Shown: positions 34,421 through 45,042 of the stretch, piece after piece
Position numbering within the stretch: the first letter of the stretch is position 1
Layout: the number at the start of each line of letters is the position of its first letter
Notes under the pieces: generated by a model
Database searches by the model: none
Told to the model about the DNA's origin: nothing
Seen by the model: only the letters and a program-made list of their open reading frames with translations
Made by a program: the position numbers and the translations under genes
Source: Telopea speciosissima
Taxonomy: Eukaryota; Streptophyta; Magnoliopsida; Proteales; Proteaceae
Length of the DNA: 64,000 nucleotides
Reading direction: 5' to 3'
NCBI RefSeq assembly: GCF_018873765.1
Contig: NC_057919.1
Coordinates: 64,536,984-64,600,983 of the forward strand

Positions 34421-36491
34421 GAAATGTGGAAAGCTGGTACTATACATTGATGAGCAGTAACGACATTTCATGTGAGAAAGAGAGATGGACATAGAGATGT
34501 TAATGCACTCTACGCCAACGGCGCCTCCAATGGCTGAAATAATCTTTTTCCAAAAATATATAAAAGGTTGTTATTTTCTACCCAAGAGCGTGGCCTACAT
34601 CAACGCTCATTGGGTCTATCTCCCTCCTCCCACAATAGGGGGGCAGAGATGTCATTTCATAGGGGAGATGAGAGAGACAAACACATGGGAGTGCTGACGT
34701 AAGCCATACTCCCGAACAAAAACAATCCCCCAAATGTATAGATAGTTATACCGTAGAATCCTTGCTGACATGTCAAGTTCTAATTAACTTAGAGTCTCCC
34801 ATGTGACAAAACAAAACATGGAAAATCACGACATATACAAAAAAAATATTTGAGAGGGGCAAATAATTGAATTTGAGGCTGAAATTTGGAGTTTATTCTC
34901 GAAATTTCATTCTTCAATTTTTATATATGTTTTGAATTGAAATATGTAGACACCATATTTTGACATTTTGGAAATATATCTTAGCTGATCAGGGTTTAAT
35001 TCCCATTTGTGGCGACCAACTAGAAAAAATTACTATTTCACCCCTAAGCTATTTCCTATACCCAACCTTACCAAATAGTTATTTAACCATTTTAGGCCCC
35101 GTGCAAAATTTCACCCGAATCCTGTATCTTTTACGAAAATGATCATTTTACTTCTGATGGATTTTTCGTTCCTAGGGTTTGATCTTCTTTGGACCAGGGA
35201 AGATGGAGAATCCTTCGCAGAAAGGGGGAAGAGAAAGAGAAACGAGAGGTTTTGAGGTTTCAAATCTCGAATCCACTCGAGTCGGGTTTCATCAAACGAG
35301 AGGGTGAGAGATGAAGATGGATTAAAATTAGACTTTCTCATTTCTGACCGTTGGATGTATTAAAGACCAGTTGTCTCCATCTTAAGGGGGTGTTGCACCA
35401 TCCAGCTCCCGCCACAGCTGGACAGGATCCAGATCCGACTGTTTCTTTTATTATTATTATTATTATGTGAGGGTATAAAGGATTTGTACAAGAATAGTGT
35501 ATTACTACCCATACATTAAAATTAATGGGAAAACCATGTTTTCTTTATATTATTTTTTGGTTTTTATAGTTTGTACTGATTTTGTATCGAGGTTTTCAGT
35601 TTAGGTTCGGTTAATGGTTTGATCGGTCCAATCCGATTTGATTTTCTGCCATTTTTTAATGAAAATCCATATCGATAAATAGTTTGGTTCGATTTTCTTG
35701 ATCCATTTCAGTCAGTCCAACCGGTTCCGAGTAGAAATTAACACCCCTGACCCTCACTAATCGCAAGTTCGCTACTTTTTCTTGCCTATGCCTGATTCAA
35801 AATTGGAGGCATTGCCATTTTTCACCGGAAAATGCAAAGTTACAGAATCAAACATGGATTCATCTTCTTCATACACTATCACCATTTTTATGATTTACGA
35901 AAACGACTTCCCAGAGAGAGTGCTAGTAAAATTGCAGTCTTCAAGGAGTTGGAGCACCTCATTGGTGCACTCCTCTATGTCGCTTGCTTAGAAAACCCTC
36001 TCGTAACTTCACACCAAACGTTATAAGATTTCTTTTCCCTGAGTGATTTTTGTGGCAAAGAGAGTATCTGGGGTACTTAGATTTGTCATGTGGCAATATT
36101 TCGTATAAAAATGTATGGATAGGTAGATCGTAGAGTCTCTCTACTCACATGTCTACTTCTAATTCAATTAAAGTTCACCAGGTACCGGAACAGAGCATAG
36201 AAAAATCCAAAACTACCAAAAAATATGCATAGGACTACAAGATGTGTAAATTATTGAATTTGAGACTGAAATTTTAAATATAACCTACTTAGATCATTTC
36301 CTTGATATCAACTCATATCACTTTCTACATACCTATAAGTTTTTATGCCTCATGTGACTAGATCCTCACTCGGGGTGTCAATTGGTTGGGTTGAACTAAA
36401 AGCCGAACTGTTATGACAAAGTTGGATTTTCTTTAAATCTTGGTTTTGGCCCGATTTGATTCGCTCTTTTATCGGGTTGAGTTGTAGACTC
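34421..36491. other. Intergenic sequence with a duplicated AlaX 5' flank
   Basis: No gene is supported. The part 35785-35975 is treated separately as a duplication. An (ATT)n microsatellite lies at 35450-35465. A segment ending TAACACCCCTG near 35747 and another starting GGGGTGTCAATTGG near 36374 resemble hAT ends without partners. Confidence 0.4.
35785..35975 (+). repeat. Partial duplicate of the AlaX gene 5' flank
   Basis: Blocks TGATTCAAAATTGGAGGC, ATGGATTCATCTTC and GTGCTAGTAAA-TTGCAGTCTT match 38640-38820, immediately upstream of the AlaX start codon, in the same order and orientation. The copy ends before the AlaX coding start. Short ORFs here are not supported as genes. Confidence 0.78.
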
Positions 36492-36494
36492 TTA

Positions 36495-37606
36495 GGCCTG
36501 ATTTGGTATGATTTCTATTTCAATTTTGGATTGATTTCTTGAAATAGTCAACAAATATATTTTTGGTCAAAAAATAGAAATTGTTTTGATTGTATCAATA
36601 CGAAATATTTCAAGAATAAAAAAAATCCATTTGATAGTTCAAATTTTAAGAATAGATTCTCTATATTTCTTTAGGAAGGATGGTGGTGGTGGCAACAGGA
36701 TAATGGCAAGTGGTGATGATGGTGGCGGCACAGGATAGTGGCGATGGTGATGATGGTGGCAAGGTAGTGGTAACGTGGAAGTAGTGGCGGTGGTGGTGGT
36801 GGCAATGGCAATGGTGGTGGTGGTGGTGGCAATGGCAATGGTGGTGGCGGTGGTGGCAATGACAATTGTGGTGGCGGTGGAGGTGGTGGTGATGGCGGCA
36901 TGGAAGTGGTGGCAACGGTGGTGGTGGTGGTGGCGAGTGGTGGTGATGGCGGGGTAGTGGTGGTGGTGGCGGTGTAGGTGGTGGTGGCAAGGTAGTGGTA
37001 ACGTGGAAGTAGTGGCGGTGGTGGTGGTGGCAATGGCAATGGTGGTGGCAATGACAATTGTGGTGGCGGTGGAGGTGGTGGTGATGGCGGCGTGGAAGTG
37101 GTGGCAAGCGGTGGTGGTGGTGGTGGCGGTGGTGGTGATAGCAGGGTAGTGGTGGTGGTGGCGGTGTAGGTGGTGGTGGTGGCGTGGAAGTGGTGGAGGT
37201 AGCGGTGGCAACGGTTGTGGTGGTGGTGGTGGTGATGGCAGGGTAGTGGTGGTGGTAGCGGGGTAGTAGTGTTGGTGGTGGTGGTGGTGACGGGGTAGTG
37301 GTGGTGGTGGTGGTGGGGTAGTAGTGGTGGTGGTAACAGGGTAGTGGTGGTGGTGAGACCATTAGGAGAAGAAGAGTGGTGTTTTATTTTTAACATGAAA
37401 TTACTATTTTACCCATAAAATTAACCATGTGCTCATTCAAGAGCAAGAGTGCTAAATGCCTAAATCAAATGAAATAGAAATTTGAAACAGCTCCTCAGCT
37501 ATTTAATTTCTATTTCTTGAAATAAGGTGCAAAAATCAAACCAAACAATTAAAAAAATAGAAATCATCGCTTTGAAATTGAAATAGAAATCATACCAAAT
37601 CAGGCC
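36495..37606. mobile_element. Tourist-like (PIF/Harbinger) MITE expanded by a minisatellite
   Basis: Left end GGCCTGATTTGGTATGATTT and right end AAATCATACCAAATCAGGCC are exact inverted complements, continuing through CTATTTCAATTT/AAATTGAAATAG. The 3-bp target duplication TTA lies at 36492-36494 and 37607-37609, as for PIF/Harbinger MITEs. The A+T-rich arms enclose about 690 bp of GGT/GGC-type repeat. Confidence 0.85.
36675..37360. repeat. GGT/GGC/AAT trinucleotide minisatellite
   Basis: About 690 bp made almost only of GGTGGTGGC, GGTGGTGGT and GGCAATGGCAAT units, with larger blocks duplicated (GGTAGTGGTAACGTGGAAGT near 36763 and 36991). All six-frame ORFs across it (His/Pro/Thr-rich on the minus strand) follow from the repeat and have no other support as genes. 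Confidence 0.93.
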
Positions 37607-37824
37607 TTATTAATCTATCATCTGATTGTTACAAGTTTGGTTCAGATTTCCATATATATATATATATACATTCAAAATAATGGGGAAAAAAAAACATATT
37701 TTATTTATAAATTTTTTGAGTTGTAGAAGGAAGAAGAAGAAGAATAGTAAAAGGGTCACTTCACTATCCTTAAAGGGTAGTTTAAGCATTTAGGATTTTT
37801 TTAACCCATGATGTCATCACCTGT

Positions 37825-38340
37825 TGTGACAGATTTTGATCCGAGCTGCGATTCACCTGGTCAGCTCGGCGTGCACAGGTAAACAGCAGAAGACAAGGAA
37901 GTGTCGGCCTGGACCGGTTAGCATACTCCGATGCCTAAGTCAGACCTCTGCAACAAATAATATCCTAAAGTTAGGAACTTTAGGAAAATGAATGGTTGAA
38001 GTTCCTTTTACCTGGGTTAGATGCATCTATTTATAGATCTTAGACACTAGATTGATACATATGCTTGCTTGATCCTGGATGGTAATGTCGGCTCCATGTA
38101 GTCCTAGGTGGAGTGATTTGTGCTAGACACATGTCAGGCCGGTAGTCATGCAGAAGATGTGACTTTGACATGATCGGAGCCCCTGGTTAGGTTAGTTAAT
38201 CATACCATCTCCTGGTCGTGAAAGGTCGACCCGAGGCCATTATCCCGACTTGAGTCCTGGGCGAGTACGTTAGTTGTCCGGTTCCCCACATACTACTTGG
38301 GGACTGGTCGGGGTGAATTATGACTCATCATCACCAAACA
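37825..38340 (-). mobile_element. Probable solo LTR of a gypsy-type element
   Basis: On the minus strand the segment starts TGTTTGGTGATGATGAGTC and ends GATCAAAATCTGTCACA (TG...CA), contains a TATA-like ATCTATAAATAG near 38040-38029, and is G+C richer than its surroundings with GTCGACC/GGTCGG words like those in the gypsy LTR at 55.7 kb. No partner LTR and no clear target duplication were seen. Confidence 0.42.
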
Positions 38341-38531
38341 GTGACTGACTAACAGGGGCTACTTGAAATGCAGGGGTGTTCAAGTAATAGTTTGATAAGT
38401 TAGGGTTATCAAGCAATCGGGCTATAAGATAAGGATTAGTGTGCAAGAATTTTCCCTTTGTTTTCAATTTCTTTTCATGTTTTTGTTACGTTTTCGTTTT
38501 CCTTTGGTCTGATCTGATTTGAACGGAAACT

Positions 38532-38615
38532 AAAGCAGGGTAAGGCGGACATTGCGCGCGGCTCTCTGTCTGGGCCGCACAGACCGCTACGGATAGCGCG
38601 CCGTAGAGGATCTGT
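38532..38615. repeat. Half of a palindromic mini-element upstream of AlaX
   Basis: GGGTAAGGCGGACATTGCGC and CGCCGTAGAGGATCTGTA correspond to the right half of the palindromic family (compare 6050-6121), without the left arm. It lies about 215 bp before the AlaX start codon. Confidence 0.6.
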
Positions 38616-38829
38616 ATTGCTCTCTCTTTCATGCCTTCGTCTGATTCAAAATTGGAGGCCTTCGTCATTTGTCAACGGAAAACTGCGAAGTTATACAAAC
38701 AAAAATGGATTCATCTTCGTCCCAGGGTATAAATTATCACCATTTTTATGATTGACCAGCAAACGGATTCCCAGAGAAGTGCTAGTAAAGTTGCAGTCTT
38801 GCAGGAGTTGGAGGAGCTCAGGAATAAGC

Positions 38830-41800
38830 ATGGATTTATTAAAAGCGACGAAGCTCAGTTACTTCGATGACATGTGGAAACTCCATTCTAAGGCCTCGCT
38901 TATCTCGTGCATTCAGGTCTTCTTCTTCTTCTTCTTCTTCTTCAATGAAACATGAATGTTTCCTACGCTTAACAAATCAAGAAACAAAAATAAAAGTTAA
39001 CGGAAATTCATTCAAATGATGTGACTTTGTTTAATTTCGAATCTTGCAGGGTGAGGATGGTCGGCGTGCTCTGATCTTGGATTCCACCATTTTCCATCCT
39101 CAAGGTGGTGGTCAGCCAGCAGACACGGGTTTCATCACCCATGCCGCAACCGATTTCAAGTTCATTGTCCAAGATACTCGATTGAAAGACGAATTAGTGA
39201 GTCATGTTTCCCATCTCTCTCTCTCCTTTCTGATTCTATTGGTTTTCGCCTTTTTCACTTAGCCAATTCGGCAATCAGGCATTTAGGGGTTGGATTTTGT
39301 TCTTTACTAGGTTTTCCATTATGGGTTTTTTGAGAACCCTGGCAATGATGGGGACCCTGAATTTCCGATAGGGCAAGAGGTTTGTTTATACGTGGATGAA
39401 GCTCGTCGCAATCTCAATTCCAGGTATCGATTTGCTTACCTGAAACTGTACGCAGCAATCAAATTTTGTATCCCTACCCTTAAATTGGAGCTGCTTATAT
39501 TTTACACTAATTGGCTTGTGGCTTGATTGAGGATTCAAGGTAACCTTGCCTTAGATAACCCCATACAGCTTTTGCTTACACAGGAACGTGTACTGACTGG
39601 TCCTTAAAAACTTTCCTCTTCAACTGCAAGTTATTTTTGATAGAGCAAAAGTTGAAAGTCCATTCCCATTTAGTTCATGTTCAACACATACAAATGAATA
39701 ACTTGTTGTTGGGAGCACTTTAATCACATACAAATGGATAGATTGTTGAGAGAACTCTAATTACATACAAACTAATGAATTATTGAGAGATCTAAGGTGA
39801 CACACTCTATCCATTTCTTCGTCTATTTATAAATTCTAGGCTGGTTTACTGTTTGCTTTTATCCATTTCTTTTCTATTGCATCTAAAATAGTTTTTCTTT
39901 GTCTACTTATGAATACTACGCTGGTTTATTGTTCTCTTCTATCCATTGGTTAGGTTTGCTGGTCATCTTGTAATTTTATAAAGCTTCTTAGCTCGTTCCT
40001 CTTTATGGAATTATTGAGAGCTTGGACTCTAATCGTCTTATTAAGTCTTGTTACTTGATTAGCTTTTTCATGGCATGAAAATTATTACTGAATTATTGTT
40101 GACAAACATACTTGAATTGTCAGACATGTTATGACTTTGATATTTACGTAATCATTGCTATTGTTTTAAGCACTTGCCTTGTACTTTTGTGTTAAATATA
40201 TTTACTTATTCTATTTATGCAGGTTGCATTCAGCTGGACATTTGTTGGATGTCTGTGTGCGAAATGTTGGTTGGGATCATTTACAACCAGGCAAAGCTTA
40301 TCATTTCCCCGATGGGTAATTATATCTTTCTCTTTTTTTTTATTCTTATTTTTCTTTTTCTTGAGGAATATGTGGCAAGTGCTATGTTAGATCAGTAGCA
40401 AACGGGAAATTTTGTTGCATCACCTTTTCTTTCTCTTTGTAGATTTGATTGTAACAGACAAATATTTTAGTTCAGAAGTTATACTATTTTTCTCACGAGG
40501 AGGACACCAAAATATTTACAAAGACCCACCACACAATATATATCTGGCAGTGCTACTGAGTGGCCTGTCTGCCAAAGGTTTTACTGGTGCCTTTATATCT
40601 TTCATGAGGTAGCTTAGTTGCCACCAAGAAACATCAGTACAGGCCTCCTTTCCTCATGTGGTAAGTTCAGCCCAATATGAGTTTGCTTACAAGGCCTCCA
40701 CTCCCCCCCCCCCCCCCCAACCCCTCCCTGCTGTTCGACTGGAAAGAAAAAAAAAATCAATGACATCTGAAATTACCAGGGAAAATGTCAGACACATGGT
40801 GGTCAAGACAGTTGAGGTGATGCCATGAAATTTTGCATGAGACCATGACCATCCACAGAGTCTTAATGGCCAAATCATCATATTCCATGTGGCTCAAATC
40901 AATGTGCCATGACGCCATAATTGAAGTAATTATATTGTTAGGCCTTAAATCTGTTACAGAATTTGGGATTAGAAATATATGCAAGGAAAAGATTTTTCAA
41001 GCCAGTTTCAAAGTTCCAAATGGAAAAAAAAAAATTCTAAGCAAGTGTATATGAACCAGAATAGATGATGTGCCTCCAAAGAAGAAAATGTTCTCTTGAG
41101 AAAAAAGAAAAAAGAAAACCCTTATGTCAACTCATGAGTAGTTTTACCTTCATATTTCTCTAGAAGATGGAAACAGAGTAGAGATACCTGAGATACCAAT
41201 CAAATAGTCCATGAGGGTGGTCTACAAAATGGCATGGCAATGTAGTGCTCACGCAGTGGCTATTTTGATAGACACCTGCTTGGAGATGTCCTAAACCAAA
41301 AATCTGAGTGTTCGACTTGGGAAAGTCGGTCTCTTATTTGTGTCATAGGACAATCCAGTTAGTGGACCACCCTTGTAACCAGTTACAGTTACCTTAGATG
41401 ATCTTTCTTGTTTCACCGAAGAAAAAGAGATGGAATAGACGGTCAGATCATAGTTACAGACCTTGCTTATAAGCAGTGCTTGTGCATCTTCTGAATCTTG
41501 TCCACCCTGAAGAGACAGTCAGATCTTAGTTACAGACCTTGCTTATAATTTCTTAAAACCATGGAATAAAAGGTAAGATAAGCTACTAGTTAAGCCAGAG
41601 GTTCTTTAATGGAAGAGCCCATACAGGTTTCCATAGTGAAATTCAGAGACCAAAATCCAGTGTATATGGTCTTTTTGTCACTAAAATTCCTTTTTGTACT
41701 TCCAAATCATGCTTTATCTCAATTATTGAAGCAATTTCCTTGAACTAGAAAATTGGTTATTCTGTAGCCTGATTTGTTGTTGAGAGTTTTGTCGTTAGAA

Positions 41801-43364
41801 AATACTATGGACCATTTAAACACACCTCTCTCTCTCTCTCTCTGGACTCATTTCGGCCACCTGAAACTTTCAGGCCATTTGTTGAGTATAAAGGTGCAGT
41901 TCCACAGAACGAAATTCAAAGTAAACAAAAGGAGTTAGAGATGGAAGCAAGTGCACTCATTTCGAGAGGAGGAAGGGTGTGTTTGGAATCTTCACTAATA
42001 GAGTTTGCTCTATATTACATTGACGTGTTTCTCTTCTCTATTTAATTGTATCAATATTTTATTTTCAGATATCAGCAGCTGTTTTGTCTTACGAGAAAGC
42101 CTGTGAACTCTGTGGTGGATCCCTTCCTGATTACATTCCGAAGGTCAAAATTAAGAAAGTTATCCACACAAGCTTAATTTTTCTAGCCTATACATTGTGA
42201 AGCATGAGTATCCATCATTCTATAATATCACTATATTCTACTTGCTCTATTCTGTAATGAACCTATCTGCAATGCAGTATTTGCCTCAAATGAACATCCT
42301 AGTCTTGTGCTTAATCTATTGTTGTTCTGATTATAGTTCCTTTGTGCTTGAAAAGAAACTGATTAATTCTCATATATCGTCGCAACTCATGCAGGAGAGC
42401 AGTCCTCGTATTGTAAAGTTGGGGGAAAATCTTGGATGTCCTTGTGGAGGGACCCATGTTGTGGATATTTCAGAGATCGGGAGCTTGAAGGTATTGATTA
42501 TCTGTGGTATCGGAGTGCCTTAACTCTCTTCTGACATTAATGAGTCAGTGATCATCATCATCTGTGATGACCTTGCATTAATATTTTCTACACCCTGATA
42601 ATGATGTTAGACTCTGCATCCACTTGTCAGCACCTCATGGATGATACCATTTTTTTGTCAGGTCCTAAAACCTCCACAGAAGAAGGAACTCCACTTAAAT
42701 AGTTGAAGTCTGGCATAAAATACCCATCAGACTTTTCCCAACCAAAATTCACTTAACCAGTGTTGGTGGAATCTTTGTCTTCAGTTGTCGTGTATGAATT
42801 TTATCCTGTCATATTCATTAACTGTGTTACCACAAAATAAATTTTGTTCCATCCTGAAAATGAACTTAAGATTAGGTCTGAGTTTCCCCTTTCCAGAACA
42901 CAAATTTTCTTCCAAATCCTGGAATTAACTTGAGATTTAGTTTTTATTTCATATAGTAGTCATAAGATATTTTTGTGCATAAAATGGGTGACTGTTAACC
43001 TTAGCAGGGGGAATATAATAGTGACCCAACTGCTAATTACATGTGTTTAACTGTTGTTTTGAAATGTCTAGAACCCCTTGACTCTCGGTAGAATCGAACT
43101 GCTAAATCATTCTTTTGGCTTGTGGTCACCATTTACGTGGTCAGCCAAATTAAATAGTATGCTACTTACGATAAAATTTCTGTATGCAACAGTTTGTGAC
43201 AAGTGTCTCTTTATAATTCTGATTTAAACAGGGCAGGATACCTTTCTTGGTTTTGCATGGCTGTGTGAGCTTCAATTTTAATTGATGTGTCCTGATCCTT
43301 CTTTCAGGTTGGCCAGATTCGAACGAAGAAGGGAGTGACGAAAGTATCTTATACTGTTGATTAA
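38830..43364 (+). CDS. Free-standing alanyl-tRNA editing protein, AlaX type (8 exons, complete)
   Basis: Proteins of this family hydrolyse wrongly charged Ala-tRNA (Ser- or Gly-tRNA(Ala)) and back up alanyl-tRNA synthetase proofreading. Exons are 38830-38916, 39050-39196, 39311-39423, 40223-40315, 41874-41976, 42069-42143, 42395-42490 and 43308-43364. All introns are GT..AG, phases agree, and the product is 256 residues. Exon 1 begins MDLLKATKLSYFDDMW. Exon 2 has the HPQGGGQPADTGF core (residue 45 onward). Zinc ligands are the H118-x3-H122 pair (HSAGH, exon 4) and the C223-x3-H227 pair (CGGTH, exon 7). The C-terminus is IRTKKGVTKVSYTVD. The threonyl/alanyl-tRNA synthetase second additional domain is thus complete and no synthetase catalytic domain is attached. 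Upstream reading from 38752 is open but the ATG at 38830 matches the expected family start better. No disruption is visible. Confidence 0.94.
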
Positions 43365-43425
43365 TTGCTGCTCCAATTCAGGGCAATCTTAATATGCAAT
43401 TCCTATATTTAACAGGTCTTCAATC

Positions 43426-43713
43426 TCATATTACTGGTACCAAGGGGATATGTGTATTCTCCTTTCTTCTTGTATAAGCAATGACTATTATAGATCCATT
43501 AATGATCCTCTCCCAGGGTATTTCTTCTTTCAGTCCCATATTTGCTTCTGTGCCATGTTCTAATAAATATTTTTCAAATTCATCATATAAACCTGTCAAT
43601 TGGTGGTCTAGCACACCAATCCATTCCTGTCCAATTGGAAACACCCTGTGAACTATATGGACTTCCAGATAGAACATATGATTGCTGTGTTTCATCACTT
43701 CATTGACTGACAC
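43426..43713 (-). pseudogene. Unidentified protein-like fragment downstream of AlaX
   Basis: A 95-codon open frame on the minus strand reads VNEVMKHSNHMFYLEVHIVH, GQEWIGVLDHQLTGLYDEFE, KYLLEHGTEANMG and ends THIPLVPVI with TGA at 43428-43426. The composition looks like real protein. It could be a last exon (a CCAG acceptor-like site precedes it near 43723) or a gene fragment; there is no upstream ATG in frame (the frame opens with GTG). I do not recognise the family. It converges tail-to-tail on AlaX with a 61-bp gap between the stop codons. Confidence 0.3.
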
Positions 43714-44032
43714 AAGCTGGCATTTTGATCGCGTAAATGATATCAGTATTGGTGTTATTTTGGTATTGACTCTTGAAATTGTACTCCAATGTAGCTCATG
43801 TAATAATTTCTTTAAAAGTATTGACCAGAAATTTTGACAAGAGCTAATTCTAAATAGTATTTGCCGTATGGAGAGGAGGTTGGCATTGAAAGAAGCTTGG
43901 AGGAATCAGGTCATGAAATATCTTAGAGGACATATAAGTGAAGGGTTTCTTTTGTATCTTATTTGATATGATTTTTGCACCATCCCAAATTCTAATGTGC
44001 ATTAAAAATAAAAGTGGTAAGAGAAGAATTAA

Positions 44033-44180
44033 GGCTATGTTTGGATGTCAAGAAAAGAAAAGAAAAATCTCAAAAAAAAAAAAAATTAGGAGAGAGATAG
44101 ACATATAAATCAATCATTATATCATCATAATTTTTGTCTCATTATATTTTTTCTTCTTTTCTTGACATCCAAACATAGCC
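44033..44180. mobile_element. Tourist-like MITE
   Basis: GGCTATGTTTGGATGTCAAG at the left is the exact inverted complement of CTTGACATCCAAACATAGCC at the right. TAA flanks both sides (44030-44032 and 44181-44183), fitting a PIF/Harbinger 3-bp target duplication. The interior is A+T rich. Confidence 0.82.
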
Positions 44181-44270
44181 TAAGTGCTCATGATAAATAA
44201 TATATGGTATACAGACTTACTTGAAAAAGAAAAAAAATTTAGCCTAGTTAAAATCATATAATAATGTCAA

Positions 44271-44455
44271 GGGAAAAGAAATGCTAACCGGTGTTGTGTG
44301 TGGCGTGTGCACCCAGACACAGCCCGGCGCCAAAAGACCGTTGCACTCCTGTACCTTTTCATCTTTCTAAGGGGGTGTGGTGGTCTTTTTTCGTCGGTCT
44401 GTGTATAAGCGCAGGTATACGTCCGCACACAGCACAGGTTTGCGTTCTTTCTCCC
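44271..44455. mobile_element. Palindromic mini-element 6
   Basis: Ends GGGAAAAGAAATGC and GCGTTCTTTCTCCC are imperfect inverted complements, with internal pairing of GTGTTGTGTGTGGCGTGTGC against GTCCGCACACAGCAC and of AAAAGACC against GGTCTTTT. Flanks TAATGTCAA (44262-44270) and TAATATCAA (44456-44464) form a 9-bp duplication with one mismatch. Confidence 0.62.
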
Positions 44456-45042
44456 TAATATCAAATAGGACCGAAGGTGTAATTGGGATACGATGCCATG
44501 GATTAAGAAACTAGGAAGTATGAGACCAGTTATCAGCACATTCATGTACATCCCTTGCACGTTGTTCCACCCATTAATGGCCGATTCTGGCAGCTTTCGT
44601 ATCCCGATTTGGAGGCCGATTCCAGCTTTTAAAACCTGAATCAGGGGGTACCATCTATCTAAATTTCTCTTCCACGCAAGAACTTACTTACTACCATCAT
44701 GGTTGGGCTTTCATTTGAGGCCTAAAAAGAAGACTTAAGATTACAATAGGCCACGATTCTTCTACAAAATAACTGGAAACGGAGGCACATAAAAAGAAGG
44801 ATAAAGTTTTCTTTAAGCCACGGTGAATGAGAATCAATTTATTGTGGGGTTTCAGATACTAAAATCCTATAGCCCAATAGGGATTTGTGAAGTGTGAATC
44901 TTGGGATGGTGTGGTGAACCTTCCCTGTATGTTGAAGGAAAACTTTCACGTACCAATAAAGAAGTGTAGTCCATAGAAAGTCTCTTGTTTTGTCCCACTT
45001 TACCGGGAAAAAAAAGGGTCTCTTGTTTAGGCAACTAAGAAA

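Noticed and set aside
36639-37396. Long His/Pro/Thr-rich and Val/Met-rich open frames
   Set aside because: They are read-throughs of the GGT/GGC minisatellite in all frames; there is no domain, no start context and no support beyond the repeat.
43861-43970. Possible copia reverse-transcriptase fragment (MKYLRGHISEGFLLYL)
   Set aside because: Only about 16 residues resemble the copia end and no neighbouring motif supports it.
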